Shown here piece after piece: positions 13,956 through 20,770 of a stretch of DNA of 20,827 nucleotides. Origin of the DNA: a virus; the IMG/VR virus record IMGVR_UViG_3300005336_000059, positions 1-20,827 of that record; one strand, 5' to 3'. The first letter of the stretch is position 1. The number at the start of each line of letters is the position of its first letter. The translations under genes and the position numbers were made by a program. A model generated the notes under the pieces. It saw only the letters and a list, made by a program, of their open reading frames with translations. It had not been told where the DNA came from and ran no database searches.

Positions 13956-13979
13956 GGCGGTCGGCCAACCGCCTTATTT
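13956..13979 (+). terminator. Terminator after the repressor gene
   Basis: GGCGGT, loop CGGCCA and ACCGCC (13956-13961 with 13968-13973) are followed by TTATTT on the plus strand. It lies 24 nt after the repressor stop and separates it from the downstream early operon. Confidence 0.65.
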
Positions 13980-13995
13980 CCGTGCGTGCAAAATA

Positions 13996-14033
13996 TTGCT
14001 TGTTTTGCGCTCCCAGATATGCAAAACTTTGCA
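13996..14033 (+). promoter_or_regulatory. Early promoter covered by palindromic operator
   Basis: A candidate -35 (TTGCTT, 13996-14001) and -10 (TATGCA, 14018-14023) are spaced by 16 bases. The 16-bp palindrome ATGCAAA-AC-TTTGCAT at 14019-14034 overlaps the -10 and expected start site. Its inner 14-mer is the reverse complement of the operator at 13427-13440. An adjoining TGCAAAATATTGC at 13987-13999 may be a weaker site. Repressor bound here would shut off the recombination and integration operon. Confidence 0.65.
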
Positions 14034-14059
14034 TCGTCGCACCACGGGAGTCTTGAGCA

Positions 14060-14275
14060 ATGGCCGAACCTGTCACTCGAATCTACCTCGTCAAGTCCAC
14101 CCAGACCGCCAAGGCCGACGTCACGCGCCTTGTGCGCGCCGTGAATGGCCCGCAGGCGCTGCGTCACGTCGTGGACTCGTACTTCACCTGCGAACTCGCG
14201 AGCCCCGATGAGCTGATCTCGGCCACGAAGGCCAACGTCGAGGTCGAGAACGCGAAGAACGGGAGCGCAACGTGA
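14060..14275 (+). CDS. Small conserved phage protein (71 aa)
   Basis: First gene of the plus-strand early operon. The pattern RIYLVKSTQTA, then TRLVRAVNGPQALRHVVDSYFTCELASPDELISA and VEVENA is found in many short phage proteins in early operons: an N-terminal strand, R-L-V-x-A-x-N-x-x-Q-A-x-R-H-V, then a DEL helix. The function is unknown. A GGGAG lies 11 bases before the ATG. It overlaps the next gene by four bases. The position matches lambda's N, but there is no arginine-rich RNA-binding motif. Confidence 0.6.
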   Translation: MAEPVTRIYLVKSTQTAKADVTRLVRAVNGPQALRHVVDSYFTCELASPDELISATKANVEVENAKNGSAT

Positions 14276-14541
14276 ACGCTGCCAGCAACCGTACCGGCGA
14301 ATATCTCGCGCTGCACCGCGAGATTGAGGACGACTGCGAGATGCTAAGCGAGCGCGAGGTTTCCCTGTCGGTCCTGTGGGATGACGTGCAGTGCGCAAGG
14401 GATACGCTCGTCCGAGCCCGCGAAGAGCTGCGTCGTGCAACGCAACATGTCATGACCGCGACCGATGCGTGGATGGCTGCCGCCGCTCGAGGCGACGCGA
14501 CGCCGTCACTGTCTCAGCTCGGCCAGCTCAAATCGGTATGA
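14272..14541 (+). CDS. Helical early phage protein (89 aa)
   Basis: Begins at GTG 14272 in a GTGA overlap. It is almost entirely helical, with a predicted coiled coil (LALHREIEDDCEMLSEREVSLSVLWDDVQCARDTLVRAREELRRATQHVM) and a short Ala-rich tail. No family is recognised. Its stop overlaps the ATG of the next gene, so the three small genes at the head of the operon are translationally chained. Confidence 0.5.
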   Translation: MNAASNRTGEYLALHREIEDDCEMLSEREVSLSVLWDDVQCARDTLVRAREELRRATQHVMTATDAWMAAAARGDATPSLSQLGQLKSV

Positions 14542-14726
14542 GCGATCTCACATGGCCGCAAATTCTGACAATCGCCTGCCTCGCGGTCTTCGCCGCGACG
14601 ATGCTGATAACGGCCATCAGGGATCGGCGCTCTCTGTGGCGGCGCATCAATCGACGGAAGCCCGGCGTCCTCGGCGCGCCCAGCGAGAAATGCAATCGGA
14701 GTCTGGATGTGGGCTGGTGGACGTAA
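14538..14726 (+). CDS. Small single-span membrane protein (62 aa)
   Basis: Starts at ATG 14538 overlapping the previous stop (ATGA). A hydrophobic helix (ILTIACLAVFAATMLITAI) is followed by a strongly basic stretch (RDRRSLWRRINRRK). This predicts an N-out, C-in single-span inner-membrane protein. The start is fixed by the overlap; longer upstream readings in this frame are antisense-like basic text. The function is unknown. Small membrane proteins in this position of lambdoid phages include superinfection exclusion and host-inhibition factors, which is only a positional hint. Confidence 0.55.
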   Translation: MSDLTWPQILTIACLAVFAATMLITAIRDRRSLWRRINRRKPGVLGAPSEKCNRSLDVGWWT

Positions 14727-14779
14727 GGACGCAGATCGAGACCATACCGGGCGCGCAGCGGCGCCTGCCAGGAGTTTGA

Positions 14780-15547
14780 ATGAACGCGAACCTGATCGAC
14801 ACGAGCAAGATGAGTGACCGCCACGAGGTCGCCGTCGTTTCGGACGCCTCTGCACTGATTCAGGTGATCGAGCGCGCCGCGCGCGACCCGAGCATCGACA
14901 TCGACAAGATGGAGCGTTTGATGCAGATGCACGAGCGCCTCATGGCAAATCGCGCGAAGGTAGCCTATGCCGCGGCACTGGCCCGCCTCCAGCCGCAGCT
15001 TCCCATGCTGGACGAGCGTGGCGAGATCAAGAACAACGCCGGGAACGTGCAGAGTCGTTACGCGCTGTGGGAGGACATCGTCACGGCGATCACGCCGATT
15101 CTGGCCGGAGAAGGTTTTTCGCTCTCGTTCCGCACTGGGAATCCGGAAGGCAAGATCCGCGTGACGGGCATTCTGACGCATGCAGAAGGCCACAGCGAGG
15201 AGACAACGCTGGACCTTCCCGCTGACACCTCCGGCGCCAAGAATGCCGTCCAGGCCGTAGCGTCGAGCGTCTCGTATGGCAAGCGGTACACGGCTGGCGC
15301 GTTGCTGAACCTTCGCTCGGGTGAGCCGGACCATGACGGCCGCGAGCCCGAGCCTCGCGTCAGCGAGCACCAGACGGCCGAACTGAAGGCGCTCATCACG
15401 GAGCACGGCGGCAACATGGGCAAACTGCTCGCCTACTTCAAGGTCCGATCACTCGATGAGATTCTCGCGAAAAACTACGATTACGCAGTGGCCGAGGTAA
15501 AGCGCCTTGCTGCGGCGCGGGAAGCTGCGAAGGCTGGGAAGTCGTGA
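14780..15547 (+). CDS. erf: ERF-family single-strand DNA annealing protein (255 aa)
   Basis: The central region (about residues 59-178) carries the ERF family pattern: KVAYAAALARLQPQLP, then SRYALWEDIVTAITPILAGEGFSLSF, VTGILTHAEGHSEETTLDLP and AVQAVASSVSYGKRYTAGALLNL. ERF proteins form rings that anneal complementary single strands in phage homologous recombination. The C-terminal part (about 196-255) is helical and probably binds a partner. AGGAG lies five bases before the ATG. The exonuclease gene follows with a GTGA overlap, the usual annealase-exonuclease pair. The length is normal for the family. Confidence 0.9.
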   Translation: MNANLIDTSKMSDRHEVAVVSDASALIQVIERAARDPSIDIDKMERLMQMHERLMANRAKVAYAAALARLQPQLPMLDERGEIKNNAGNVQSRYALWEDIVTAITPILAGEGFSLSFRTGNPEGKIRVTGILTHAEGHSEETTLDLPADTSGAKNAVQAVASSVSYGKRYTAGALLNLRSGEPDHDGREPEPRVSEHQTAELKALITEHGGNMGKLLAYFKVRSLDEILAKNYDYAVAEVKRLAAAREAAKAGKS

Positions 15548-16155
15548 TTGAGGTCTTCTGCGTCGAGCAGAATTCGCCCGAGTGGTATGCCGCTCGGCTG
15601 GGGATTCCGACGGCGAGCAACTTCGCGGCGGTACGCGCGAAGGGCGAAGGCAAGACACGCAGGACCTACATGATGAAACTCATCGGCGAAATCATGACCG
15701 GCGAGCCTTGCGAGAACTATTCCAACGAGCATATGGAGCGCGGCCACACGATGGAGCCAGATGCCCGCAATCTCTATGCCTTCCGCATGGACGTGGACCC
15801 GACGCCGGTCGGCTTCGTGCGCAACGGCCGCAAGGGCGCCTCGCCAGACTCGTTCGTCGGGAACAACGGCGTATTCGAGACCAAGTCGAAGCTCCCTCAC
15901 CTGCAGGCCGAAGTGTTGCTCGCGAACAGGCTCCCTCCTGAACACGTCGCACAGTGCCAGGGACTGCTATGGGTCTGCGAGCGCGAGTGGGTCGATTTCT
16001 GTTCGTACTGGCCGCGCATGCCGCTGTTCGTCAAGCGCGTGTATCGCGATGAGGAGTACATCAAGGCGCTCGCCTCGGAGGTCGATCTGTTCCTGCGCGA
16101 GATGGACACCTATCTTGCGGTGCTCCGTGACGAGCCGCTAAGGGTAGTCGCGTGA
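15544..16155 (+). CDS. YqaJ-family (lambda-exonuclease-like) recombination nuclease (203 aa)
   Basis: N-terminal EQNSPEWYAARLGIPTASNF is the hallmark of YqaJ proteins. The active-site elements are E65-R-G with E71, then ASPD102 and the E112-T-K114 strand (E-x-K), followed by the Q-rich helix (HVAQCQGLLWV). These correspond to the PD-(D/E)xK core of lambda exonuclease. The protein degrades duplex DNA ends to give 3' single strands for the Erf product. All key residues are present and the length is typical. The start is GTG 15544 overlapping the Erf stop. Confidence 0.9.
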   Translation: MIEVFCVEQNSPEWYAARLGIPTASNFAAVRAKGEGKTRRTYMMKLIGEIMTGEPCENYSNEHMERGHTMEPDARNLYAFRMDVDPTPVGFVRNGRKGASPDSFVGNNGVFETKSKLPHLQAEVLLANRLPPEHVAQCQGLLWVCEREWVDFCSYWPRMPLFVKRVYRDEEYIKALASEVDLFLREMDTYLAVLRDEPLRVVA

Positions 16156-16622
16156 GCGCGAGCCGACTCTGGTTCGGTCGCATTGGCGATACCCTCGTTC
16201 ATACGGACGAGGAGAGCCTTCGCTTTATCCGGCGTCTCGATGAAGGCGAAGCGGCGCCGTTCAAGCCGCTGCGCCCGCGGTCCATAAAGTTCCACCGTCG
16301 ATACTGGCTGATGGTCTCGCGCGTGGCGGACCACATCACGGGAATCCAGATCGACCCCGCGAACCCGAAAGCCGTGATGCCCGTAGAGTGTCCCGAAGAT
16401 TTGCACGTCGGCCTGAAGTTCCTGACGGGCCACTGCAAGGTGTTCCATGTCGACGGGACGGACATTACCTATCGCGTGCCGCTGCCTACGGACTTCAGTT
16501 CTTTGACGGCGGATGAGTGGGCTCCGCATTACGAGAAGTGCCTGCAGGCCATCAACGCTTACGCGCTGCCTCAGATCCGCGACCGGTTCGTCCTCGAAGA
16601 GATGCAAAGGCTCGCGTCGTGA
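16152..16622 (+). CDS. DUF1367-like phage protein (156 aa)
   Basis: The sequence fits the DUF1367 pattern: a basic RSIKFHRRYWLMVSRVADHI helix, a middle SAM-like part (EDLHVGLKFLTGHCKVFHVDGTDITYRVPLPTDFSSL) and the C-terminal WAPHYEKCLQAINAYALPQI. These proteins accompany phage recombination and Nin-region genes; their action is unknown. It overlaps both neighbours by four bases (GTGA). Being between the exonuclease and a YbcO-like gene agrees with a role in DNA recombination. Confidence 0.7.
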   Translation: MSASRLWFGRIGDTLVHTDEESLRFIRRLDEGEAAPFKPLRPRSIKFHRRYWLMVSRVADHITGIQIDPANPKAVMPVECPEDLHVGLKFLTGHCKVFHVDGTDITYRVPLPTDFSSLTADEWAPHYEKCLQAINAYALPQIRDRFVLEEMQRLAS

Positions 16623-16975
16623 CCGACCTGACCAAACTCGCCAACGGTCAGCCGTGCCAGATTCGCATCGCAGCAATCTGCAACGGCCGTCCTGAGACTT
16701 CGGTCTGGTGCCACGTGCGCATGATCGACATTTCCGGGAGCGGGATGAAAGCGCCGGACCTCCTAGGCGCCATCGGCTGTTCGGCTTGTCATGACATCGT
16801 CGACAACCGCGCGGCGAGCTACGCTTTCACCTACGAGCAGCGCCGGCTGTTCCTGTTGGAAGGCGTCATGCGTACGCAGGTATGGCTCTTAGAGCAAGGG
16901 ATTGTCCTGATTCGCGGCGAGCGTGAACCGCGGCCCGAGCGGCTGTCCAAGATCGTCCCGAGGCGCACTGCATGA
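16619..16975 (+). CDS. YbcO-like (DUF1364) putative nuclease (118 aa)
   Basis: Begins at GTG 16619 in a GTGA overlap. Conserved features are GQPC13QIRIAAIC21NG, the WCHVRM segment with H32, S39-G-S-G-M-K-A-P-D, and C54-S-A-C57-H58-D. They form the zinc and HNH-like core of the YbcO/DUF1364 family known from the DLP12 prophage. Members are thought to be nucleases of the beta-beta-alpha-metal type; activity is inferred from fold. The C-terminal helix LLEGVMRTQVWLLEQGIV also matches. It lies directly after DUF1367, a common pairing in lambdoid genomes. Confidence 0.85.
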   Translation: MTDLTKLANGQPCQIRIAAICNGRPETSVWCHVRMIDISGSGMKAPDLLGAIGCSACHDIVDNRAASYAFTYEQRRLFLLEGVMRTQVWLLEQGIVLIRGEREPRPERLSKIVPRRTA

Positions 16976-17142
16976 AGCGAGTCGCTTTCATCCTGTGGCA
17001 CCTGAATGCATTCGGCGCTGGTTTCCTACTCGGCCATGCCGCCTACGGGCACTGGCATCCGGACTGCACCTATTTCCACGGGTTCCATCCGGTTATCCGG
17101 TCATGGCTCGATGGCGGCAGCTATTGCGAGGCGTACCGGTGA
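16972..17142 (+). CDS. Small membrane-associated His/aromatic-rich protein (56 aa)
   Basis: Starts at ATG 16972 overlapping the previous stop (ATGA) and ends in a TGA overlapping the Xis GTG. The first 25 residues (MKRVAFILWHLNAFGAGFLLG) form a membrane helix or uncleaved signal. The rest holds two cysteines and several His and aromatic residues (YGHWHPDCTYFHGFHP). I recognise no family. Coupling on both sides argues that it is expressed. Confidence 0.55.
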   Translation: MKRVAFILWHLNAFGAGFLLGHAAYGHWHPDCTYFHGFHPVIRSWLDGGSYCEAYR

Positions 17143-17366
17143 AACGCGGGAAGCTCGTCACGCTGGAAGAGTGGGCGAATGCGACCTACGCCGGCCGCTC
17201 GCCCAGCATCTACACGCTTCGCCGCTGGTGTAAGGCCGGTCGGATCTTTCCGATTCCGGAGAAGCACGGCCGCACGTACTATGTGGCCGAAAACGCGCGA
17301 TACATCGAAAACTACAACGCATCGGCCATCCTGGGGGCTCTCCATGACTCCACGTCGACGCAGTAG
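17139..17366 (+). CDS. xis: Excisionase (Xis-like, 75 aa)
   Basis: The 75-residue protein reads LVTLEEWANATY, then SPSIYTLRRWCKAGRIFPIPEKHGRTYYV. This corresponds to the winged-helix of lambda Xis (L-T-L-x-E-W, then T-x-R-R-W-x2-x-x-R-I-F-P-x-P-x-K-x-G-R-x-Y). Xis bends DNA at attP and directs Int to excision. The start is GTG 17139. Its 3' end overlaps the integrase start by 23 nt, as xis and int also overlap in lambda. The identification is good from motif and context. Confidence 0.85.
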   Translation: MKRGKLVTLEEWANATYAGRSPSIYTLRRWCKAGRIFPIPEKHGRTYYVAENARYIENYNASAILGALHDSTSTQ

Positions 17367-18435
17367 CGGCAAGCGCGGCTGGCCCGCCCACCTGTACGAG
17401 CGCAAGGGCTACTTCTGCTGGCGCCATCCGGTGACCGGCGAGGAGTACGGACTCGGGCGAGATCGAGCGGCTGCATTCACGCAGGCGATACAGGCCAACC
17501 TACATCTCGCCGGGCTGGGCCAGAAGGAAACCCTGCTAGACCGCATCACAAGCGACGGCAAGCCGCGAACCGTTGCGGCCTGGTTCGCCCGCTACGAGGA
17601 GTTGCTCGACGAGCGCGAGCTCGCTCCGAATACCAGACGCAGTTACAAGAGCCTCGCCGCGCGCGCCACGGCGCTCTTGGAAGGCGATACGAAACTCAAG
17701 GCGCTGACCGCGCTCAAGGTGACTGAGAAGCTTGCCGAGGTTGCCAAGGCCGGCCAGCAGCGCACGTCGCAAGCCCTGCGTAGCTTCTTGCATGAGAGCT
17801 TCCGCGTCGCGACGGTGCAGGGATGGCTCGATGAAAACCCGGTGCGGGATGTGCACGGACCTAAGGTGCAGGTCCGGCGGGCCCGCCTCACTCTCGAGAC
17901 ACTGCTCGCAGTGCACCGGACGGCTGCACCTTGGTTGCGCAGCGCCATTGCCCTTGCTCTGGTGAGCGGCCAGCGCCGGGAGGATGTGGCCCGCGCGACG
18001 TTCGCGGATGTACGGGACGGCGGCTGGTGGGTCGTCCAGGGCAAGACGAAGACTCGAATCGCCATCCCGCTGGAGCTCCGCTTGGACGTTTTCGGGATGA
18101 GCCTTGAGGACGTGGTGAAGCAGTGCAGGTCGACCGGTGTGCTCAGCAAGCATCTTGTGCACCAGACCGAATCCCGCGGGAACAGCCCGCTTGGCCGACC
18201 GATCTGGAAGGACACCATCAGCCGACGGTTCTCGGCCGCGCTGGCGGAACTCAAGCTCGACTTCGAGGGGAAAGAGCCGCCCACCTTCCACGAGATCCGC
18301 AGCCTGTCCTCGCGGCTCTACAAGGCGCAGGGCGGCGTAAACGTGCAGGAGCTGCTCGGCCACCGCAACGCCAAGACGACCGAGATGTATCAGGACGGCC
18401 GCGGCGAGTGGATTCGCGTGAGCCTAGGGGGCTGA
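17344..18435 (+). CDS. int: Lambda-type tyrosine integrase (363 aa)
   Basis: ATG 17344 lies within xis and gives a normal 363-residue protein (lambda Int has 356). Domains in order: arm-binding N-terminus (to about 60, with the short aromatic motif YFCWRHPVTGEEYGLG), core-binding SAM-like (about 72-175), catalytic (about 180-363). Catalytic residues in the expected order and spacing are R211 (SGQRRED), K236 (GKTKTRIAIP), H316-x2-R319 (FHEIRS), H340 (LLGHRN) and Y349 (TTEMYQD). It integrates and, with Xis, excises the element. Arm-type-like repeats begin at its stop codon. Confidence 0.92.
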   Translation: MTPRRRSSGKRGWPAHLYERKGYFCWRHPVTGEEYGLGRDRAAAFTQAIQANLHLAGLGQKETLLDRITSDGKPRTVAAWFARYEELLDERELAPNTRRSYKSLAARATALLEGDTKLKALTALKVTEKLAEVAKAGQQRTSQALRSFLHESFRVATVQGWLDENPVRDVHGPKVQVRRARLTLETLLAVHRTAAPWLRSAIALALVSGQRREDVARATFADVRDGGWWVVQGKTKTRIAIPLELRLDVFGMSLEDVVKQCRSTGVLSKHLVHQTESRGNSPLGRPIWKDTISRRFSAALAELKLDFEGKEPPTFHEIRSLSSRLYKAQGGVNVQELLGHRNAKTTEMYQDGRGEWIRVSLGG

Positions 18436-18480
18436 AAGTGACTACTGTACGGCCGTCCGATAGTGAGCGAATAGTGAGCG
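18434..18480 (+). promoter_or_regulatory. Candidate integrase arm-type sites (attP P' arm)
   Basis: Two direct copies of ATAGTGAGCG lie at 18460-18469 and 18471-18480, 11 bp apart, with a related AAAGTGACT at 18434. The lambda Int arm-type consensus is (C/A)AAGTCACTAT; its complement begins ATAGTGACT, so seven bases agree. In lambda the P' arm sites also lie just past the end of int at about one turn spacing. The core would then be expected shortly downstream. Confidence 0.5.
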
Positions 18481-18876
18481 GGAAGTGGAGGAATGCTCAT
18501 TTGCGGCCGTGTTCCACGGGGAGCATCTGTTGCCCAGACAGACGAACAACACTCGCACTTTCGCCTCCAGATTCAAACGCTTGCACTGATTCTAGCCTTT
18601 CTGGATACATAGCAAAACAGAGCAACGAGCGCGAATACAAACAACAGCTTGCAACTGTATATCGGAGGGCTTCAATTCGGGAGCGCTCCGGTGGCCGGTG
18701 TCAATGCGATGGCATCTGCGGCGCCGAGCACACCGGCCCATGCCCGAACGTGGAGGGGCAGCGCGGCGCCGGCTCCCGCTGGCCGACTCGCCTGCGTCTT
18801 GTCGACGGCCGAGAACTCTGCGCCGGCTGCTGCCGGCCATACAGCGCCGAGCGCTTTGTACCCCTGAATCGACAGC
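18436..18876 (+). other. Stretch without a convincing gene between the two integrases
   Basis: About 440 bp. It holds the arm-type-like repeats, an ATGCTC/GAGCAT inverted pair (18493-18498 and 18521-18526) which could flank the attP core, and from about 18660 a Cys-rich reading that looks like a remnant. No tRNA was found by eye. A 72-codon open frame at 18649-18867 is Ala/Pro-rich and is judged a shadow. Confidence 0.5.
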
Positions 18877-18906
18877 ATGAGCGCGGCTGCGCCGAAATCC
18901 CGGCGC
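18660..18906 (+). pseudogene. Cys-rich HNH/zinc-ribbon-like remnant
   Basis: In the frame starting with positions divisible by 3, the DNA encodes YRRASIRERSGGRCQCDG, ICGAEHTGPCPNVEG and later ELCAGCCRPYSAERF. C-x-C-x3-C-x3-H-x3-C followed by C-x2-C-C matches zinc-binding HNH-type or ribbon domains seen in small bacterial and phage proteins (CECxGxCG-xxH-xGxC). There is no ATG, GTG or TTG near its start; an ATT at 18675 is preceded by GGAGG. It has no stop until 19910, having run through the second integrase gene in another frame. It may be a broken gene or a frame-shifted N-terminus. Confidence 0.3.
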
Positions 18907-19752
18907 ATGGACACCTACACACCCGAGACGGCTCCGGTAACCGTCAACGAGATCCTCGACCGCTACGAGAAAGACTGCCTCAAACAGCTGGCACCGCGCA
19001 CCCGCGCGGATTACCGCCGGCACATCCGGCACCTGAAAGCCCGGTTCGGCCCGCTCGCCGCCGAGCATCTGAAGCCGAAGGACTTCGGTCCGTTCCTGGA
19101 CGTGCGCAAGGGCCGCACGCACCGGGTTCGCGCGCTCGCAGTCCTGTCGGCCGCGTTCACTCAGGCGGTGAGCTATTGGTATGTGCTCGAGCGCAACGTC
19201 CTGCGGGATGTGAAGCGCCCGAAGAATCCGCCGCGCGACCGGCTAGTGACGCCCGAGGAATTCATCCGCTGCCAGTCGATGGCATCGAAGCGCGTCGCGC
19301 TCGCCATGGAGCTCGCCCTGCTCACCGGTCAGCGCCAAGGGGATGTCATCGGCTTCCGCTGGTCGGATATCCACGGCATGGAGCTGCACCTACAGCAGTC
19401 GAAGACGGGCAAGCGGCTCGCCATCGGCATTACGCCGCGGCTCGAGGCCGCGCTCGATGCGTGCTGGCAGCTGAAGGGCGGTGGGTGCGACGGGAGCGCG
19501 TTCATTGTGCCGAAGCGCAACGGGCAACCCTACACTTCCGAGGGCTTCCGCGCTGTGTGGCAACGCCATATCAACCGCTACTGCCGACTTGGCAACGAGC
19601 GTTTCCAGTTTCGCGATCTGAGAGCGATGGCGGCTACTTCCTGCCCCACCCCCGAGGCTGCACGCCGACTGTTAGGTCACAGCAATATCAGTATGACGAT
19701 GAAAGTTTACCGGCGCGGACTGGAGCATGTGGACGCGCTGACGCCGCCGTAA
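18877..19752 (+). CDS. Second tyrosine recombinase (291 aa)
   Basis: Core-binding SAM-like domain (about 20-115: VNEILDRYEKDCLKQLAPRTRADYRRHIRHLK) and catalytic domain (about 122-280). Active-site residues are R153 (TGQRQGD), K176/K179 (SKTGKR), R246-D-L-R249 replacing the usual H-x2-R, H268 (LLGHSN) and Y278 (MKVYRR). The R-D-L-R variant occurs in other phage integrases. No arm-binding N-terminal domain is present, so it is shorter than Int. Start could be ATG 18877 or ATG 18907; neither has a good ribosome-binding site. It may belong to another element adjacent to the phage. Confidence 0.85.
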   Translation: MSAAAPKSRRMDTYTPETAPVTVNEILDRYEKDCLKQLAPRTRADYRRHIRHLKARFGPLAAEHLKPKDFGPFLDVRKGRTHRVRALAVLSAAFTQAVSYWYVLERNVLRDVKRPKNPPRDRLVTPEEFIRCQSMASKRVALAMELALLTGQRQGDVIGFRWSDIHGMELHLQQSKTGKRLAIGITPRLEAALDACWQLKGGGCDGSAFIVPKRNGQPYTSEGFRAVWQRHINRYCRLGNERFQFRDLRAMAATSCPTPEAARRLLGHSNISMTMKVYRRGLEHVDALTPP

Positions 19753-19757
19753 CGTCG

Positions 19758-19910
19758 TCTCCCTGCGTCTGCGGTCACGAGCACATCGCTGAGGTATGCC
19801 GGATCGCGGACTGTCCCTGTACCTACTTCGTTCCCGAGGGTTGGTGCCCGATCTGCGAGAGCGTGGAGTGCAGGCCGGGCTGCGCGAATTTGGAGGGGGA
19901 CTGTAAGTGA
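19758..19910 (+). other. Cys-rich short frame after the second integrase, no clear start
   Basis: The frame encodes SPCVCGHEHIAEVC, IADCPCTYFVPEGW and CPICESVECRPGC and ends at TGA 19908-19910. The C-x-C-G-H-x-H-x4-C-x4-C-x-C-x2-F pattern is typical of tiny zinc-binding phage and bacterial proteins, and another C-P-I-C-x4-C follows. The good match suggests real coding. However, no canonical start is present within this stretch or just upstream, so it may be a fragment or begin within the integrase gene. Confidence 0.35.
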
Positions 19911-19984
19911 TTATGGACGAACAGCGCCTCACTTGAACTTTTACACGCGCGCCTCGGCGGTTTTCTGGGGCATTGGAGTTTCAC

Positions 19985-20290
19985 TTGGTCAATCATCCGA
20001 ATCGAGGAAAGAAGCAAGAACGCGCCGTGCTGGTGACGACCTCTCACCGGGGAGTGTTCTTCGGATACGCGACACACACAGACGGCGAGACGATCCAGCT
20101 CCGCGCCGCCCGCAACTGCATCTATTGGTCTGCCGACAACAAGGGCTTCTTGGGGCTCGCGAGCCACGGTCCGACCGGCTCGGCGAAGGTCGGCCCCGCT
20201 GCTGACTTGCAGCTCCGTGACATCACGAGCGTCGCGGAGGTCACGGAAGAAGCTGCGAAGCGTTGGGAAAGTGCCCCCTGGAGTAAGTGA
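19985..20290 (+). CDS. DUF6948-like phage protein (101 aa)
   Basis: The core VLVTTSHRGVFFGYATHTDGETIQLRAARNCIYWSADNKGFLGLASHGPTGSAKVGPAADLQLRDITSV matches a family of small phage proteins (DUF6948 type). Their hallmarks are T-x-H-R-G-V-F-F-G, R-x-C-x-Y-W and G-L-A-x-x-G-P. The function is unknown. The start is uncertain: TTG 19985 has GGAG six bases upstream and is preferred; TTG 19973 and GTG 20027 are possible. It lies in tandem with the HNH endonuclease, 3 nt apart. Confidence 0.65.
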   Translation: MVNHPNRGKKQERAVLVTTSHRGVFFGYATHTDGETIQLRAARNCIYWSADNKGFLGLASHGPTGSAKVGPAADLQLRDITSVAEVTEEAAKRWESAPWSK

Positions 20291-20293
20291 CCT

Positions 20294-20770
20294 ATGCGTG
20301 CGCCACGATCTGACAAGGGAGTTCCGAAGTATTCGGACGCTGCCTTTATTGCGAGGCATTCCAAAAGCAATCCCGCTGGCTGCTGGATATGGAGCGGTTC
20401 TGTGAACTCGTGGGGTTATGGTCGTGTTGGGCCAAATCGTCCTGAGCGCGCAGCGCACAGACTCTCCTATGTCACCTTTAGAGGCCCAATTGCAGACGGA
20501 CTCAACGTCCTGCACAAGTGCGACACGCCAGCCTGCGTGAATCCATCTCATCTATTTCTAGGGACTGGAACGGAAAACATGAGAGACATGGCGGCGAAAG
20601 GCCGCGCCGGAGTAAAGCGTGGAGAGGCCAACCCGCTTGCAAAACTCACGTACTCCGCAGTGACCGAAATCAGATCAAGCACTGAGACGAGCGCGTGCCT
20701 CGCGAGAAAATTTGGCGTGAGTCATAAGGCAATTAGGCTCGCGCGGGGAGGAATCACATGGAATCGCTGA
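20294..20770 (+). CDS. Homing-type HNH endonuclease (158 aa)
   Basis: The HNH_3-type core is clear: CWIWSGSVNSWGYGRV, AHRLSYVTFRGPIADGL, then H74-K-C-D77 and C81-VNPSH86-LFLGT with E-N-M-R-D-M after it. A C-terminal DNA-recognition part (ANPLAKLTYSAVTEIRSS, then ARKFGVSHKAIRLARGG) is helix-turn-helix-like as in homing nucleases. Such free-standing nucleases spread within phage populations. It is intact: active-site His and Asn are present. ATG 20294 has only a distant GGAG. Confidence 0.88.
   Translation: MRAPRSDKGVPKYSDAAFIARHSKSNPAGCWIWSGSVNSWGYGRVGPNRPERAAHRLSYVTFRGPIADGLNVLHKCDTPACVNPSHLFLGTGTENMRDMAAKGRAGVKRGEANPLAKLTYSAVTEIRSSTETSACLARKFGVSHKAIRLARGGITWNR

Noticed and set aside
14717-14779. 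20-codon frame beginning GTG in front of Erf
   Set aside because: No ribosome-binding site. It overlaps the preceding gene and shows nothing beyond chance.
14528-15406. Minus-strand open frame of 292 codons opposite the Erf gene
   Set aside because: It is antisense to a clearly recognised gene, has basic shadow-like composition and no ribosome-binding site or family features.
17536-18363. Minus-strand open frame of 275 codons opposite int
   Set aside because: Antisense shadow of a high-GC gene whose catalytic residues are all on the plus strand.
18540-18580. Possible tRNA 3' end as integration target (TTTGAATC-like on the minus strand)
   Set aside because: The flanking bases do not form a T-stem and no other tRNA arms are visible.
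18123-19910. A single 595-codon protein
   Set aside because: Most of the frame is the out-of-frame reading of two integrase genes. Only the Cys-rich parts outside the second integrase are reported.
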